Assembly: GCF_000473085.1 (NCBI RefSeq)
Contig: NZ_AXBA01000022.1
Location: 47,469 to 111,468, forward strand
Direction of reading: 5' to 3'
Length of the DNA: 64,000 bases
Source: Azorhizobium doebereinerae UFLA1-100
GTDB taxonomy: Bacteria; Pseudomonadota; Alphaproteobacteria; Rhizobiales; Xanthobacteraceae
In this document: one piece after another, positions 52,170 through 63,841 of the stretch
Position numbering within the stretch: the first letter of the stretch is position 1
Layout: each line of letters begins with the position of its first letter
The notes under the pieces: model-generated
What the model was told of the DNA's origin: nothing
Seen by the model: the letters and a program-made list of their open reading frames with translations, nothing else
Databases searched by the model: none
Position numbers and translations under genes: made by a program

Positions 52170-53162
52170 TCACGGGATCAGCAGGATGGCGCCGGCATTG
52201 GTCCGCGCCTCCGCCATGCGATGGGCCGACACCACATCGGCCAGCGGGAAGCGCGCCGCGATCACCGGCTTCACATGCCCAGCGGCCAGCGCCGCGAACA
52301 ACTCCGCCGCATTGGCCCGGAGGTCGGCAGGATCGGCATTGCGCGGAAACACCGAGGCGCGCGTCAGATAAAGGCTGCCCTTCTTGGACAGCAGTTCCGG
52401 CGAGACGTCGGGTGCGGGCCCCGATGCGCTGCCGAAGATCACCATGAGGCCGAAGGGCGCCACGCAATCCAGCGACTTCAGGAAGGTGTCCTTGCCGACG
52501 GAATCATAGACCACGCGGGCCTTGCGCCCGCCGCTGGCGGCGATCACCTGCTCGGGCCAGTCGGCTTCGGAATAATTGATCGCCACGTCGCAGCCCGCCG
52601 CCTTGGCGATGGCGCATTTGGCGGGAGATCCCGCAGTGCCGATGACAAAGGCTCCGAGCGCCTTGGCCCAGCTGGACATGATCTGCCCCACCCCGCCCGC
52701 GGCGGCGTGAATCAGCACGATATCGCCCGGCTGGACCTCATAGGTCTTGCGCAGCAGATATTGCGCCGTGAGGCCCTTGAAGATGACGGCGGCGGCCTCT
52801 TCGTCGCTGATGCTGTCGGGGATCACCACCAGGCGCTCGGCGGGCAGGTTGCGGCGATCCGCATAGGCGCCGATGCCCGCGTTGATATAGGCGATGCGGT
52901 CGCCCACCTTGAGCGTGGTCACGCCTTCGCCCAGCGCTTCCACCACGCCCGCCGCCTCATGGCCGAGGCCGGTGGGAAGCGGCAGCGGATAGACGCCCGT
53001 GCGCTGGTAGACGTCGATATAGTTGAAGCCGACGGCGATCTGGCGCACCTGCACCTCGCCCGCCGCGGGCGGCGGGAGCTCCAGATCCTCCAGGACCATC
53101 ACGTCCGGGCCACCGAAGGCATGAATGCGCACCGCCTTCGCATGCGTAGTCGCTGTCGCCAT
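52170..53162 (-). CDS. NADPH:quinone oxidoreductase (zeta-crystallin-like)
   Basis: A medium-chain dehydrogenase of 330 residues lacking the zinc ligands, reducing quinones or enones with NADPH. Recognised segments are GFNYIDVYQRTGVYP, GLGHEAAGVVEALGEGV and the cofactor motif VLIHAAAGGVGQI. The gene faces an ArsR-type repressor gene, 93 bases apart, and a perfect palindromic operator covers its promoter, so it is probably derepressed when the regulator senses a toxic compound. Confidence 0.92.
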   Translation of the reverse strand: MATATTHAKAVRIHAFGGPDVMVLEDLELPPPAAGEVQVRQIAVGFNYIDVYQRTGVYPLPLPTGLGHEAAGVVEALGEGVTTLKVGDRIAYINAGIGAYADRRNLPAERLVVIPDSISDEEAAAVIFKGLTAQYLLRKTYEVQPGDIVLIHAAAGGVGQIMSSWAKALGAFVIGTAGSPAKCAIAKAAGCDVAINYSEADWPEQVIAASGGRKARVVYDSVGKDTFLKSLDCVAPFGLMVIFGSASGPAPDVSPELLSKKGSLYLTRASVFPRNADPADLRANAAELFAALAAGHVKPVIAARFPLADVVSAHRMAEARTNAGAILLIP

Positions 53163-53178
53163 GTTCCCTGCTCCCTAT

Positions 53179-53198
53179 GGTACGATAGTTATCGTACC
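53179..53198. promoter_or_regulatory. Palindromic operator between quinone oxidoreductase and ArsR-like genes
   Basis: GGTACGATA-GT-TATCGTACC is a perfect 9-bp inverted repeat with a 2-base centre, located 17 bases before the oxidoreductase start and 57 before the regulator start. It has the size and shape of an ArsR/HxlR-family operator and probably overlaps both promoters. Confidence 0.85.
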
Positions 53199-53255
53199 TT
53201 GAAGCCAATCCCTCGGCCGTGCAAGAGCAGGGAACCACGATATCGGGAGTCCACA

Positions 53256-53642
53256 GTGTCCGATCCCCTCTGGCATCCGGACGTCGCCGCACTGGACCTC
53301 GGGCAGGTGCTGGCCGCGCTCGCCGATCCGCAGCGGCGAAGGGTGGCGCTGGAACTGGCCGCCGGGGGTGACGCGCCGCGCTTGTGCGCGACCTTCGCCA
53401 TGCCGGTGGCCAAGGCGACGCGCACCCATCATTTCCGTGTGCTGCGCGAGGCGGGACTGATCCGCCAGGTGGACCTGGGCAACGGGCGCACCAACACCTT
53501 GCGGCGCGCCGATCTGGACCAGCGCTTCCCCGGACTTCTCGCGGCCCTGCTGGCCGCCGAGCCGCCGGCCGCGGCCGGCGGAGACGATCAGATGCCGGCG
53601 TCCGCGTCGGAAGGCGAGAGCACGCCGGCCTCGGTGAGATAG
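53256..53642 (+). CDS. ArsR/SmtB-type winged-helix transcriptional regulator
   Basis: A DNA-binding repressor of 128 residues. The winged helix includes [18 protein letters not shown], the recognition helix region [18 protein letters not shown] and the wing [13 protein letters not shown]. No metal-binding Cys pair typical of metal sensors is seen, so it may respond to an organic or oxidative signal. The GTG at 53256 has GGGAG six bases upstream. Its 3' 55 bases overlap antisense with cysNC. It likely represses the divergent oxidoreductase gene and itself. Confidence 0.87.
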   Translation: MSDPLWHPDVAALDLGQVLAALADPQRRRVALELAAGGDAPRLCATFAMPVAKATRTHHFRVLREAGLIRQVDLGNGRTNTLRRADLDQRFPGLLAALLAAEPPAAAGGDDQMPASASEGESTPASVR

Positions 53643-55534
53643 CTCTCCAGCACGCCGACGCAGAGCGACAGGTCGGCGGTGGTGTCGAGCACCACTTCCG
53701 GCTGCTCCGGCTCCTCATAGGGGGCACTGACGCCGGTGAAGTTGGCCATCTCGCCCTTGCGGGCACGGGCATAGTGGCCCTTGGGATCGCGCTGCTCGCA
53801 CACGTCCAGCGGCGCGCGCACGAAGACTTCGTGGAAATGGGCGCCGGCGATCTCGCGCGCCCGCGCCCGGTCCGCCCGCGTGGGCGAAACCAGGGCGACA
53901 ATGGCCACATGGCCGTTGCGCGCCAGGAAGGCCGCCATCTCCGCCACCCGGCGGATATTCTCCGACCGCTCGGCCGGGGAGAAGCCGAGGTCGCCGTTGA
54001 GGCCGGTGCGCAGCGTGTCACCGTCGAGGAACAGCGGCGCGCCGCCGAGGTCGAACAGGCGCTTCTCGGTGGCCCGCGCCACCGTGGACTTGCCCGCCGC
54101 CGGCAGGCCGGTGAGCCACAGCACGGCACCGCCGTGGCGATAGCGCGCCACGCGGTCGGCGGGACGCACGGCGGAGGCCACCGCCACCACCTCGCCCTTC
54201 GGCGCCGGGGACTTGTCTTCGCTGGTGGCCGACAGGACGATGCCGCCGCCGGCGATCTTGCGGTCCACCTCGATGACGATGCGCCCGAGGATCGGGTTGA
54301 TGCCATAGGCGTCCGCCGCCAGCGGGCGGTGGAGCGCGATGTCCACCTCGCCCACATGGTTGCGGCCGAGCGCCGCGACGCCCTCGGTGGTGAGGTTCGC
54401 CGGATCCACCGCGCTCGCCACGCTGCGCACGACGCCGGTGGCATTGTTGGTGGCGAGGCGCACCGTGACGGGCGTACCCGCCTTCAGCGGCGCGTCCGCC
54501 AGCCAGAACACCCGGGCGGTGAGGCGGCGAGCGGCGCGTGGGCGCAGGTTGCCGTGCGCCGCCACGTCGCCGCGGGCGACGAAGATGTCCTTGTCCAGCG
54601 TCAGGCCGATGGACTGCCCTGCCCCGGCCGAGCGCGGCGCGGGGCCGGGCCAGGCCTCCAGGCTGCGGATGCGGGCGGTGGCGCCCGACGGCTCGAAGGT
54701 GAGCTCGTCGCCCACCGCCAGCTTCCCGCTCTCGATGCGGCCGGCGATGATGCGGCGGTCGTCGAACTTGTAGACCGCCTGCACCGGGAAGCGCAGCGGC
54801 AGGTCGCCGAGGCCGAGCGGCGCGGTGAGCTGGTCCAGCCCGTCCAGGATGGTCGGCCCCTGGTACCAGTCCGCACCCTCGGCCCGCTCCTTCACGAAGC
54901 CGCCCTCGCGGGCGGAGAGCGGGATGACGAAGGTGGGATGCAGGCCGAAGCCGTCCAGATAGGCCGCGACATCCGCCTCGATCTTGGCGAACACCGCCCG
55001 GTCGTAGCCGACCCGGTCCATCTTGTTGACCGCGACGATCACCTGCCGGAGCCCCAGCAGATGCAGCAGGAAGGCATGGCGGCGGGTCTGCTCGCGCACG
55101 CCCTCGCCCGCATCGATCAGCAGCACGGCGGCGTCCGCCTGGGCGGCGCCGGTGATCATGTTGCGCAGGAATTCCACATGGCCCGGCGCGTCGATCAGGA
55201 GATAGTCGCGCTGGGGCGTGGCGAAACGGATCTGGGTGGTGTCCACCGTGATGCCCTGGTCGCGTTCGGTCTGGAGCGCATCCAGCAGGAACGACCATTC
55301 GAACGGCATGCCGCGCCGGGCGGACACCGCTTGCAGCATCTCCAGCTTGCCGTCCGGCAGTGCGCCGGTCTCATGCAGGATACGGCCCACCAAAGTGGAC
55401 TTGCCGTGATCCACATGGCCGACGATGACGATGCGCAGGAGTTCACGCTCGGCGGGGCTGCGGACCGCATGATGCGCCTCCGCCGGAGCATCGGCGGAGA
55501 AGTCGGGAAGAACGGAGGCGATGCTTGCGGACAT
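53588..55534 (-). CDS. cysNC: Sulfate adenylyltransferase subunit 1 / adenylylsulfate kinase fusion CysNC
   Basis: A 648-residue bifunctional enzyme. The first about 430 residues are the CysN GTPase ([33 protein letters not shown]) that couples GTP hydrolysis to ATP sulfurylase; the C-terminal about 190 residues are the CysC APS kinase ([25 protein letters not shown]) making PAPS. The ATG at 55534 is 12 bases from the end of cysD, so they are co-translated; a GTG at 55549 overlapping the cysD stop is possible. Together with CysD it forms the sulfate activation complex. Confidence 0.96.
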   Translation of the reverse strand: MSASIASVLPDFSADAPAEAHHAVRSPAERELLRIVIVGHVDHGKSTLVGRILHETGALPDGKLEMLQAVSARRGMPFEWSFLLDALQTERDQGITVDTTQIRFATPQRDYLLIDAPGHVEFLRNMITGAAQADAAVLLIDAGEGVREQTRRHAFLLHLLGLRQVIVAVNKMDRVGYDRAVFAKIEADVAAYLDGFGLHPTFVIPLSAREGGFVKERAEGADWYQGPTILDGLDQLTAPLGLGDLPLRFPVQAVYKFDDRRIIAGRIESGKLAVGDELTFEPSGATARIRSLEAWPGPAPRSAGAGQSIGLTLDKDIFVARGDVAAHGNLRPRAARRLTARVFWLADAPLKAGTPVTVRLATNNATGVVRSVASAVDPANLTTEGVAALGRNHVGEVDIALHRPLAADAYGINPILGRIVIEVDRKIAGGGIVLSATSEDKSPAPKGEVVAVASAVRPADRVARYRHGGAVLWLTGLPAAGKSTVARATEKRLFDLGGAPLFLDGDTLRTGLNGDLGFSPAERSENIRRVAEMAAFLARNGHVAIVALVSPTRADRARAREIAGAHFHEVFVRAPLDVCEQRDPKGHYARARKGEMANFTGVSAPYEEPEQPEVVLDTTADLSLCVGVLESYLTEAGVLSPSDADAGI

Positions 55535-55545
55535 GACGGATGATC

Positions 55546-56349
55546 TCACAGATAGCCGGCGGTGCGCAGGCGCTCGAAGGCGTCCTCGCTCTCATGGTCC
55601 ATGGCGCGGCCCGAGCGTTCCGAAGTCTTGGTGGTGGCCAGTTCCGCCAGGATCTCGTCCAGGGTGGAGGCCAGCGAAGGCACCGGCGAGGTGATGTCCT
55701 TGTCGCCCAGCGAGCGATACCGCATGCCGTCCTTGGAGAAATACAGCGGGATCACGGGAATGCCTTCGCGCTTCGTGTAGGCCCAGATGTCCATCTCGGT
55801 CCAATGCAGGATGGGATGGATGCGCAGATGCGCGCCGGGGGTGAGCGCGGTGTTGTACTGGTCCCAGAATTCAGGCGGCTGCTCGCGCACGTTCCACGCG
55901 CCGTCGGTGCCGCGCGGCGAGAAGAAGCGCTCCTTGGCCCGGGTCGGCTCCTCGTCGCGGCGGATGCCGGCGATCACGCCGTCGAAGCCGTGCTTGGCCA
56001 GCGCCATGCGCAGCCCTTCGGTCTTGCGGGCGGCGGAGCGGGCGGCCGGCGGCAGGGTGGGATCGGTGCTCTCCAGCGGCGGGCAGTCCTCCAGCAGCAG
56101 GTCGAGCCCCCATTCCTTGGAATAGCGGTCGCGGAAATCGTACATCTCGGGGAATTTGCGCCCCGTATCCACATGCATGCAGGGGAAGGGCACGCGGCCG
56201 AAGAAGGCCTTGCGCGCCAGCCAGATCATGACGTTGGAATCCTTGCCCAGCGACCACAGCAGGGCAACCTTGCGCAATTGGGCGAAGGCCTCGCGCATGA
56301 TGAAGATGCTCTGCGCTTCCAGCGCATCGAGACGGTTCATGCCCGTCAT
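55546..56349 (-). CDS. cysD: Sulfate adenylyltransferase subunit 2
   Basis: A 267-residue ATP-pyrophosphatase family enzyme that adenylates sulfate to APS in complex with CysN. Key segments are [12 protein letters not shown] (PP-loop-like), [50 protein letters not shown] and the C-terminal [11 protein letters not shown]. The ATG at 56349 follows AGGAAAGGG. It is the first gene of the cysD-cysNC unit, divergent from the sulfite reductase genes across 235 bases. Confidence 0.96.
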   Translation of the reverse strand: MTGMNRLDALEAQSIFIMREAFAQLRKVALLWSLGKDSNVMIWLARKAFFGRVPFPCMHVDTGRKFPEMYDFRDRYSKEWGLDLLLEDCPPLESTDPTLPPAARSAARKTEGLRMALAKHGFDGVIAGIRRDEEPTRAKERFFSPRGTDGAWNVREQPPEFWDQYNTALTPGAHLRIHPILHWTEMDIWAYTKREGIPVIPLYFSKDGMRYRSLGDKDITSPVPSLASTLDEILAELATTKTSERSGRAMDHESEDAFERLRTAGYL

Positions 56350-56584
56350 CCCTTTCCTGTAGTCCCCGGCAATGCCCGCGCGTCCTTATCTTAGCTGCAC
56401 TAGCGGAAGCCCGGCCACCCCGCCGGAGGGTGCGTGCGCTTCCGGGTCCAGGCCCGGACGCCATATTTGGCGATTGCATCTTGGCGATCGCTATTTTAAC
56501 TTTGGAACGACGTCAACCTGATTAATTAACATCTAAAATTCGGGTTTAAGGGGAAACCCTGATCCGGAAACGGGCCCAGCTTTC
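56350..56584. promoter_or_regulatory. Divergent cys regulatory region
   Basis: A 235-base region between the divergent cysD-cysNC and DUF2849-cysI units. It becomes AT-rich near 56480-56540 (TTAACTTTGG, GATTAATTAACATC), where promoters are expected. I could not find a clear activator site; a CysB-like binding site cannot be recognised from one sequence. Confidence 0.45.
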
Positions 56585-56899
56585 ATGACCTCGCCGCTAC
56601 AGCAGAAGCTCAAGATCACCGGCCCCACCGTCATTACCGCCAACCGGCTGACGGACGGGGTCGTCGTATGGCTGAAGGCCGACGGCGGCTGGAGCGCGGG
56701 CCTGGCCGACGCGGCGGTCGTGAACACCTCGGACGATGCGCTGAAGCTGCTCGGCGTCGCCAATGCGGACGAGAACCGGGCGGTCGGCGCCTATCCCGCC
56801 CGGGTGGAGATCGCCGCCGACGGCACGCCCCGTCCCGTGAACCTGCGCGAGCGCATCCGCGTCGGCGGCCCCACCATCGCCTTGCCTGGCGCGGCCTGA
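56585..56899 (+). CDS. DUF2849 domain protein of the sulfite reductase operon
   Basis: A small soluble protein of 104 residues (ITANRLTDGVVVWLKADGGWSAGL, then AAVVNTSDDALKLLG) matching DUF2849, which in Alphaproteobacteria is usually encoded between cysG and cysI. Its function is unknown; the constant linkage suggests a role in siroheme or sulfite reductase assembly. In this window it starts the operon, while cysG is missing before it. Confidence 0.88.
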   Translation: MTSPLQQKLKITGPTVITANRLTDGVVVWLKADGGWSAGLADAAVVNTSDDALKLLGVANADENRAVGAYPARVEIAADGTPRPVNLRERIRVGGPTIALPGAA

Positions 56900-56920
56900 G
56901 CGTCGGACGGAACCTGATCC

Positions 56921-58559
<1,639 letters not shown>

Positions 58560-58573
<14 letters not shown>

Positions 58574-59057
58574 GAACGGAAAGCCGGTCGCTGATCCCTT
58601 CGTGGCGGTGGCCGACGACGCCCCCCTGCCGGACGCGCCCGCGCTGGTCTCCGCCGACCGCCTGCTGAAAGAGGGCGCGGCGCTGTTCGCCCACGCTTAT
58701 CCGGTGGGCGTGATCTGGCCCAACAGCAAGGACGTGCTGCAACTGGAGCCTTTCCTTGCCCGCCTCGCGGTGGTCGCCCTGGTGTTCCCCAAGTTCCGCG
58801 ACGGCCGCGCCTATACCCAGGCCCGCCTGCTGCGCGAGCGGCTGCGCTACACGGGCGAGCTGCGCGCCACCGGCAACGTGCTGCGCGACCAGTTCCTGCT
58901 GATGGTCCGCTGCGGCTTCGACGCGCTGGACGTGGCCAAGGACGCCGACGCCGCGGCGGTTGAGAAGGAACTCCATACCTATTCCGTCTTCTACCAGCCC
59001 ACGGGCGACGGCCGCCCCGTCCCGCTGCGGGCCCGCCTCGCGGCGCGGAACGTGTGA
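58560..59057 (+). CDS. DUF934 family protein of the sulfite reductase operon
   Basis: A 165-residue protein (LVFPKFRDGRAYTQARLLRERL, TGNVLRDQFLLMVRCGFD) belonging to DUF934, regularly found between cysI and cysH in Proteobacteria. It probably assists sulfite reductase, but the role is not established to my knowledge. GGAG lies before the ATG inside the end of cysI, indicating translational coupling. Confidence 0.88.
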
Positions 59058-59068
59058 GGGAGGCCGGG

Positions 59069-59803
59069 ATGGATCACGCTCCGGTCGAGACCGAGGCATC
59101 CGCCGCCCCGGCGGACGTGTCCCGGCAGGTGGCGCGGCTCGCGCAGCAGCTCACGGACGCCGCGCCGCTGGAGATTCTGTCCCATGCTCTCGCGGCCCAT
59201 CCGGGCCGCATCGCCGCCGTCTCTTCCTTCGGCACGGAATCGGCGGTGCTGCTGCACATGCTGGCGCAGGTGGACCGCACGGTGCCGGTGCTGTTCCTGG
59301 ACACCGGGCACCTGTTCGAGGAGACGCTCGCCTATCGCGACGCCCTCGTCTCCCATCTCGGCCTCACCGACGTGCGCACCTACCGGCCCGACGCGGCGCT
59401 GCGGCAGGCGCGCGACGCCGACAACGACCTCTGGGCCAGCGACACCGACGCCTGCTGCGATCTGCGCAAGGTAGAGCCGCTGAGCCGGGCGCTGGCGCCG
59501 TTCGAGGCCTGGATCAACGGTCGCAAGCGCTACCAGGCGGCGACCCGGACGCAAATTCCGTTCGTTGAACAGGACGGCGCGCGGGTGAAGTTCAATCCGC
59601 TCGCGGCCCTCGGCCCGGCGGAGATCGAAGCCTGGATGACGACGCACAGCCTGCCGCGCCATCCCATGCAGAGGTTCGGCTTCAGCTCCATCGGCTGCAT
59701 GCCCTGCACCTCCCGCGCCCTGCCCGGCGAGGACGCGCGCGCCGGCCGCTGGCGCGGCCAGTCCAAGGTGGAATGCGGCATCCACGTCAAAAAGACAGCA
59801 TGA
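59069..59803 (+). CDS. cysH: Assimilatory adenylylsulfate/phosphoadenylylsulfate reductase
   Basis: A 244-residue thiol-dependent reductase that makes sulfite from APS or PAPS. The PP-loop region is AAVSSFGTESAVLLHML with VLFLDTGHLFEETL; the CC pair in DACCDLRKVEPL and CxxC in IGCMPCTSR mark a [4Fe-4S]-cluster, so the APS-reducing type is likely; the catalytic Cys is in VECGIH near the end. The ATG at 59069 follows GGAGG; a GTG at 59054 overlapping the preceding stop is also possible. Confidence 0.94.
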   Translation: MDHAPVETEASAAPADVSRQVARLAQQLTDAAPLEILSHALAAHPGRIAAVSSFGTESAVLLHMLAQVDRTVPVLFLDTGHLFEETLAYRDALVSHLGLTDVRTYRPDAALRQARDADNDLWASDTDACCDLRKVEPLSRALAPFEAWINGRKRYQAATRTQIPFVEQDGARVKFNPLAALGPAEIEAWMTTHSLPRHPMQRFGFSSIGCMPCTSRALPGEDARAGRWRGQSKVECGIHVKKTA

Positions 59804-59846
59804 CTGTGTAATATATAAATTTAATCAAAATTGTTTGGTAAAAAGG

Positions 59847-59890
59847 TTGACCCTCCCTTTTCGGCATGTATCGTTCGGTCAGACGAACGA
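59847..59890 (+). promoter_or_regulatory. Promoter and inverted repeat before the sulfate-binding protein gene
   Basis: TTGACC (59847-59852) and TATCGT (59869-59874) are 16 bases apart, and TCGTTCG-GTCAGA-CGAACGA (59871-59890) is a perfect 7-bp inverted repeat at the expected transcription start. The repeat could be an operator or a 5' mRNA hairpin. The upstream DNA is strongly AT-rich. Confidence 0.5.
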
Positions 59891-59934
59891 ATGCTCGTGC
59901 AGCGCCCTCCGGAGCGCGACAAAAGGAGGTCCCC

Positions 59935-60954
59935 ATGTTTCGACGGTTGGCCAAGGCTCTTCTCGCCGCGCCTCTGGCTCTGAGCCTCTCCGGCGTCGTG
60001 TCCCAGTCCGCGCACGCGGCCGACACCACCCTGCTCAACGTGAGCTATGATCCGACCCGCGAACTCTACAGCGACCTCAACAAGTCCTTCATCGCCGGCT
60101 GGAAGAAGGACCACCCCGCCGACACGCTGACCATCCGCCAGTCGCACGGCGGCTCCGGCGCGCAGGCGCGCACGGTCATCGACGGGCTCGAAGCCGACGT
60201 GGTGACACTGGCGCTGGCCTATGACATCGACGCCATCGCCGCCCGCGGCCTGTTGGCCACCGACTGGCAGAAGCGCCTGCCGGACAATTCCTCGCCCTAC
60301 ACCTCCACCATCGTGTTCCTGGTGCGCAAGGGGAACCCCAAAGGCATCAAGGATTGGGACGACCTGGTGAAGCCGGGCATCAAGGTCATCACGCCCAACC
60401 CGAAGACCTCGGGCGGAGCCCGTTGGAACTTCCTCGCCGCCTGGGGCTACGCGCTCAAGCAGAACGGCGGCAGCGAGGAGAAGGCGCAGGACTTCGTCAA
60501 AGCGCTGTTCAAGAATGTGCCCGTGCTCGACACCGGCGCGCGCGGTTCCACCATCACCTTCGTGGAGCGCGGCCTCGGCGACGTGCTGATCGCCTGGGAA
60601 AACGAGGCCTATCTCTCGGTGAACGAACTCGGCCCGGACAAGTTCGACATCGTCACCCCGCCCTACACCATCCTGGCCGAGCCGCCGGTGGCCGTGGTGG
60701 ACAAGGTGGTCGACAAGAAGGGCACCCGCGCCATCGCCGAGGCCTATCTCAAGTACCTCTATACCCCCGAAGGCCAGGAGATCGCGGCTCGCAACTACTA
60801 TCGCCCGCGCCTTGCCGCAGTGGCTGAGAAGTACAAGGACAAGTTCGCCAAGACCCAGATCTTCACCATCGACGACGTGTTCGGCGGCTGGGCCAAGGCG
60901 CAGAAGACCTTCTTCGCCGACGGCGGCATTTTCGATAAGATCTACAGCAACTGA
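59935..60954 (+). CDS. Sulfate/thiosulfate ABC transporter substrate-binding protein
   Basis: Periplasmic sulfate-binding protein of 339 residues feeding the CysTWA importer. A signal peptide (about 1-28, ending SAHA) is followed by [41 protein letters not shown] and [17 protein letters not shown] elements typical of Sbp/CysP. The ribosome site AAAGGAGGT is near-perfect, five bases before the ATG at 59935. Sbp and CysP types cannot be told apart with certainty. Confidence 0.94.
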   Translation: MFRRLAKALLAAPLALSLSGVVSQSAHAADTTLLNVSYDPTRELYSDLNKSFIAGWKKDHPADTLTIRQSHGGSGAQARTVIDGLEADVVTLALAYDIDAIAARGLLATDWQKRLPDNSSPYTSTIVFLVRKGNPKGIKDWDDLVKPGIKVITPNPKTSGGARWNFLAAWGYALKQNGGSEEKAQDFVKALFKNVPVLDTGARGSTITFVERGLGDVLIAWENEAYLSVNELGPDKFDIVTPPYTILAEPPVAVVDKVVDKKGTRAIAEAYLKYLYTPEGQEIAARNYYRPRLAAVAEKYKDKFAKTQIFTIDDVFGGWAKAQKTFFADGGIFDKIYSN

Positions 60955-60996
60955 GCGTGGGCTCGGCGTTGCGCCGGGCCCCTCCGCTTTCCCTCC

Positions 60997-61863
60997 ATGG
61001 GGCACGGATCCGTGACGGCAGGCCGACAGTCGATTTCCTTCCGCCGGCGCAGCGTCATCCCGGGCTTCGGGCTGACCTTCGGCCTGACGGTGACCTGGCT
61101 GAGCCTCATCGTGCTCATCCCGCTGGCGGCCCTGGTGCTGAAGACGACGGAGCTCTCCTTCGAGCGCTTCGTCGCCATCGTCACCGCGCCCCGCACCCTG
61201 CACGCTCTGGCGGTCTCCTTCGGCATCTCGTTCGCGGCGGCGCTGGTGAACGCGGTGTTCGGCACCCTCGTGATGTGGGCGCTGGTGCGCTACGACTTTC
61301 CCGGCCGGCGTCTGGTGGATGCCATCGTGGACGTGCCCTTCGCCCTGCCGACCGCCGTGGCCGGCATCGCGCTGACCGCGCTCTACGCCGAGAACGGCTG
61401 GATCGGCAGCCTCCTGGCGCCGCTCGGCATCAAGGTCGCATTCACGCCGCTCGGCATCCTGGTCGCCCTGGTCTTCGTCGGCCTGCCGTTCGTGGTGCGC
61501 ACGGTGCAGCCGGTGCTGGCCGACCTCGACAAGCAATATGAGGAAGCCGCCGCCAGCCTCGGCGCCAGCCGCGGCCAGACCATCTGGCGCGTGGTGCTGC
61601 CGACCATCTGGCCGGCGCTGCTCACCGGCTTCGCGCTCGCCTTCGCCCGCGGCATCGGCGAATACGGCTCGGTGATCTTCATCGCCGGCAACATGCCCAA
61701 CGTGTCGGAGATCGCCCCCCTGCTCATCGTCGTCCGGCTGGAGGAATTCCGCTATGCGGATGCCACCGCCATCGCCGTGGTGATGCTGGCGACCTCCTTC
61801 ATTCTGCTGTTCATCATCAACCGGCTCCAGCAATGGACCGAACGGCGGACCACCGAGCGATGA
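60997..61863 (+). CDS. cysT: Sulfate ABC transporter permease CysT
   Basis: Inner-membrane permease of 288 residues with about six helices. The binding-protein-dependent transport loop is [24 protein letters not shown] ([20 protein letters not shown]), and the conserved [15 protein letters not shown] and [13 protein letters not shown] are diagnostic. The start at 60997 lacks a ribosome site; the in-frame GTG at 61012 is an alternative. Its stop overlaps the next start (ATGA). Confidence 0.93.
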   Translation: MGHGSVTAGRQSISFRRRSVIPGFGLTFGLTVTWLSLIVLIPLAALVLKTTELSFERFVAIVTAPRTLHALAVSFGISFAAALVNAVFGTLVMWALVRYDFPGRRLVDAIVDVPFALPTAVAGIALTALYAENGWIGSLLAPLGIKVAFTPLGILVALVFVGLPFVVRTVQPVLADLDKQYEEAAASLGASRGQTIWRVVLPTIWPALLTGFALAFARGIGEYGSVIFIAGNMPNVSEIAPLLIVVRLEEFRYADATAIAVVMLATSFILLFIINRLQQWTERRTTER

Positions 61864-62738
61864 GCGTGGCCGAGATCGCCCCACCTGCCACCGCGCCGGC
61901 CCGCGTCATCCGCCAGGCCCCGCCGGTGCACACCGAGCCGCCGGCCGTGCGCATCGCCATCATCACGGTGGCGCTGGTCTTCCTCGGCCTCGTCATCGGC
62001 CTGCCGCTGGTCTCGGTCTTCGTCCAGGCCTTCGCCAAGGGCTGGCAGACCTACGTGGCTGCCCTCGTGGATCCCGACGCGCTCGCCGCCATCCGCCTGA
62101 CGCTCATTGTCGCCGCCATTTCGGTGGGGCTGAACCTCGTGTTTGGCCTCGTCGCCTCCTGGGCCATCGCCAAGTTCGAGTTCACCGGCAAGAGCTTCCT
62201 GATCACCCTCATCGACCTACCCTTCTCGGTGTCGCCGGTGGTGGCCGGTCTCGTCTTCGTGCTGCTGTTCGGCAGCCAGGGCCTCATCGGCCCCTTCCTG
62301 CAAGCGAACGACATCAAAATCGTCTTCGCCCTGCCGGGCATCGTGCTGGCGACTGTGTTCGTGACCTTCCCGTTCGTGGCGCGCGAGCTGATCCCGCTCA
62401 TGCAGGAGCAGGGCACCAGCGAGGAGGAGGCCGCCATCTCGCTCGGCGCCTCCGGCCTCTCCACCTTCTTCCGGGTCACCTTGCCCAATGTGAAATGGGC
62501 CCTGCTCTACGGCGTCCTGCTCTGCAACGCCCGGGCCATGGGCGAGTTCGGCGCCGTCTCGGTGGTGTCGGGCCATATCCGCGGCCTCACCAACACCATG
62601 CCGCTGCAGATCGAGATCCTCTACAACGAGTATCAGTTCGCGGCCTCGTTCGCGGTGGCCTCGCTGCTGGCCCTGCTCGCCTTGGTGACGCTGTGCGCCA
62701 AGACGATCCTCGAAAAGCGCCTGACCAGGGAACATTGA
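61860..62738 (+). CDS. cysW: Sulfate ABC transporter permease CysW
   Basis: The second permease subunit, 292 residues, pairing with CysT. Diagnostic pieces are [44 protein letters not shown] (coupling helix, given in parts [12 protein letters not shown] and FFRVTLP) and [19 protein letters not shown]. The ATG at 61860 shares four bases with the cysT stop, so the two are translated together. Confidence 0.94.
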   Translation: MSVAEIAPPATAPARVIRQAPPVHTEPPAVRIAIITVALVFLGLVIGLPLVSVFVQAFAKGWQTYVAALVDPDALAAIRLTLIVAAISVGLNLVFGLVASWAIAKFEFTGKSFLITLIDLPFSVSPVVAGLVFVLLFGSQGLIGPFLQANDIKIVFALPGIVLATVFVTFPFVARELIPLMQEQGTSEEEAAISLGASGLSTFFRVTLPNVKWALLYGVLLCNARAMGEFGAVSVVSGHIRGLTNTMPLQIEILYNEYQFAASFAVASLLALLALVTLCAKTILEKRLTREH

Positions 62739-62739
62739 G

Positions 62740-63789
62740 ATGACCATCGACGTCGTCGGCGTCTCCAAGCGCTTCAAGTCCTTCAACGCGCTCGACAACG
62801 TGTCGCTGCACGTGCGCAGCGGCGAGCTGGTGGCGCTGCTGGGCCCCTCGGGCTCGGGCAAGACCACGCTGCTGCGCATCATCGCGGGCCTGGACTGGCC
62901 GGATGCCGGCGAGGTGCGCTTCGATGGCGAGGATGCCCTCGCCCGCACGGTGCGCGACCGCAACGTCGGCTTCGTCTTCCAGCATTACGCGCTGTTCCGG
63001 CACCTGTCGGTGTTCGAGAATGTCGCCTTCGGCCTGCGCGTGCGCACCGGCAAGGACAAGGTGCCCGACGCCGCCATCCGCGCGCGGGTGAGCGAACTGC
63101 TGGAACTGGTGCAGATCGACTGGCTGGCCGACCGCTATCCCGGCCAGCTTTCCGGCGGCCAGCGCCAGCGCGTCGCTTTGGCCCGCGCGCTCGCCATCTC
63201 GCCCCGCGTGCTGCTGCTGGACGAGCCGTTCGGCGCGCTCGACGCCAAGGTGCGCAAGGAACTCCGCCGCTGGCTGCGCCACCTGCACGAGGAGTTGCCC
63301 GTCACCTCGCTGCTCGTCACCCACGACCAGGAAGAAGCGCTGGAACTGGCGGACCGGGTGGTGGTCATGGGCCACGGCCGCATCGAGCAGGTGGGCACGC
63401 CCGCCGAGGTCTATGAGAATCCGGCCACCGCCTTCGTGCACGATTTCATCGGCGAGACTCTGGCCCTGCCCGCGGAAGTGCGCGCCGGCCGGCTCTATGC
63501 CGGCGACCGGCCGCTCGCCCTCGACAGCCAGGGCACTGCGGACGGGCCCGCCCGCCTGCTGGCCCGGCCCCATGACGTGGACTTCGCCGATCCCGGCGAT
63601 GCGCCCTTCGCCGGGCGGGTGCTGGCGGTGCGCACCTTCGGCCCGGTGCGCCGCGCCGACATCGAGATCGCCGGCCGCGACGGCCCCGTGGTGGTGGAAG
63701 CGGCGGTGCCGCTCCAGCAGGATCTGGCGACGGGCGGTCTGATCGGACTGCTTCCCCGCAAGTACCGGGTGTTCGCCGCCTCCGCGTGA
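62740..63789 (+). CDS. cysA: Sulfate ABC transporter ATP-binding protein CysA
   Basis: ATPase subunit of 349 residues powering sulfate or thiosulfate import. Walker A is GPSGSGKTT, the Q loop is VFQHYALF, the signature is LSGGQRQR, Walker B is LLLDEPF and the H loop is VTHDQEE. A C-terminal TOBE-like domain (about 240-349, [18 protein letters not shown]) is probably regulatory. It begins one base after cysW ends. Confidence 0.95.
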   Translation: MTIDVVGVSKRFKSFNALDNVSLHVRSGELVALLGPSGSGKTTLLRIIAGLDWPDAGEVRFDGEDALARTVRDRNVGFVFQHYALFRHLSVFENVAFGLRVRTGKDKVPDAAIRARVSELLELVQIDWLADRYPGQLSGGQRQRVALARALAISPRVLLLDEPFGALDAKVRKELRRWLRHLHEELPVTSLLVTHDQEEALELADRVVVMGHGRIEQVGTPAEVYENPATAFVHDFIGETLALPAEVRAGRLYAGDRPLALDSQGTADGPARLLARPHDVDFADPGDAPFAGRVLAVRTFGPVRRADIEIAGRDGPVVVEAAVPLQQDLATGGLIGLLPRKYRVFAASA

Positions 63790-63793
63790 AACG

Positions 63794-63823
63794 GATCCGG
63801 CGCCGCAGAGGCGGCGCCGGATC
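63794..63823. terminator. Hairpin between cysA and carbonic anhydrase
   Basis: A perfect 13-bp stem (GATCCGGCGCCGC, loop AGAG, GCGGCGCCGGATC) right after the cysA stop; there is no T tract, so it may act with Rho or only stabilise mRNA ends of both convergent genes. Confidence 0.6.
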
Positions 63824-63841
63824 GCGACTCGCGGGTCTCGC

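Noticed and set aside
56350..56584. A SAM or other sulfur-related riboswitch in the cys region
   Set aside because: No conserved riboswitch core could be recognised by eye on either strand.
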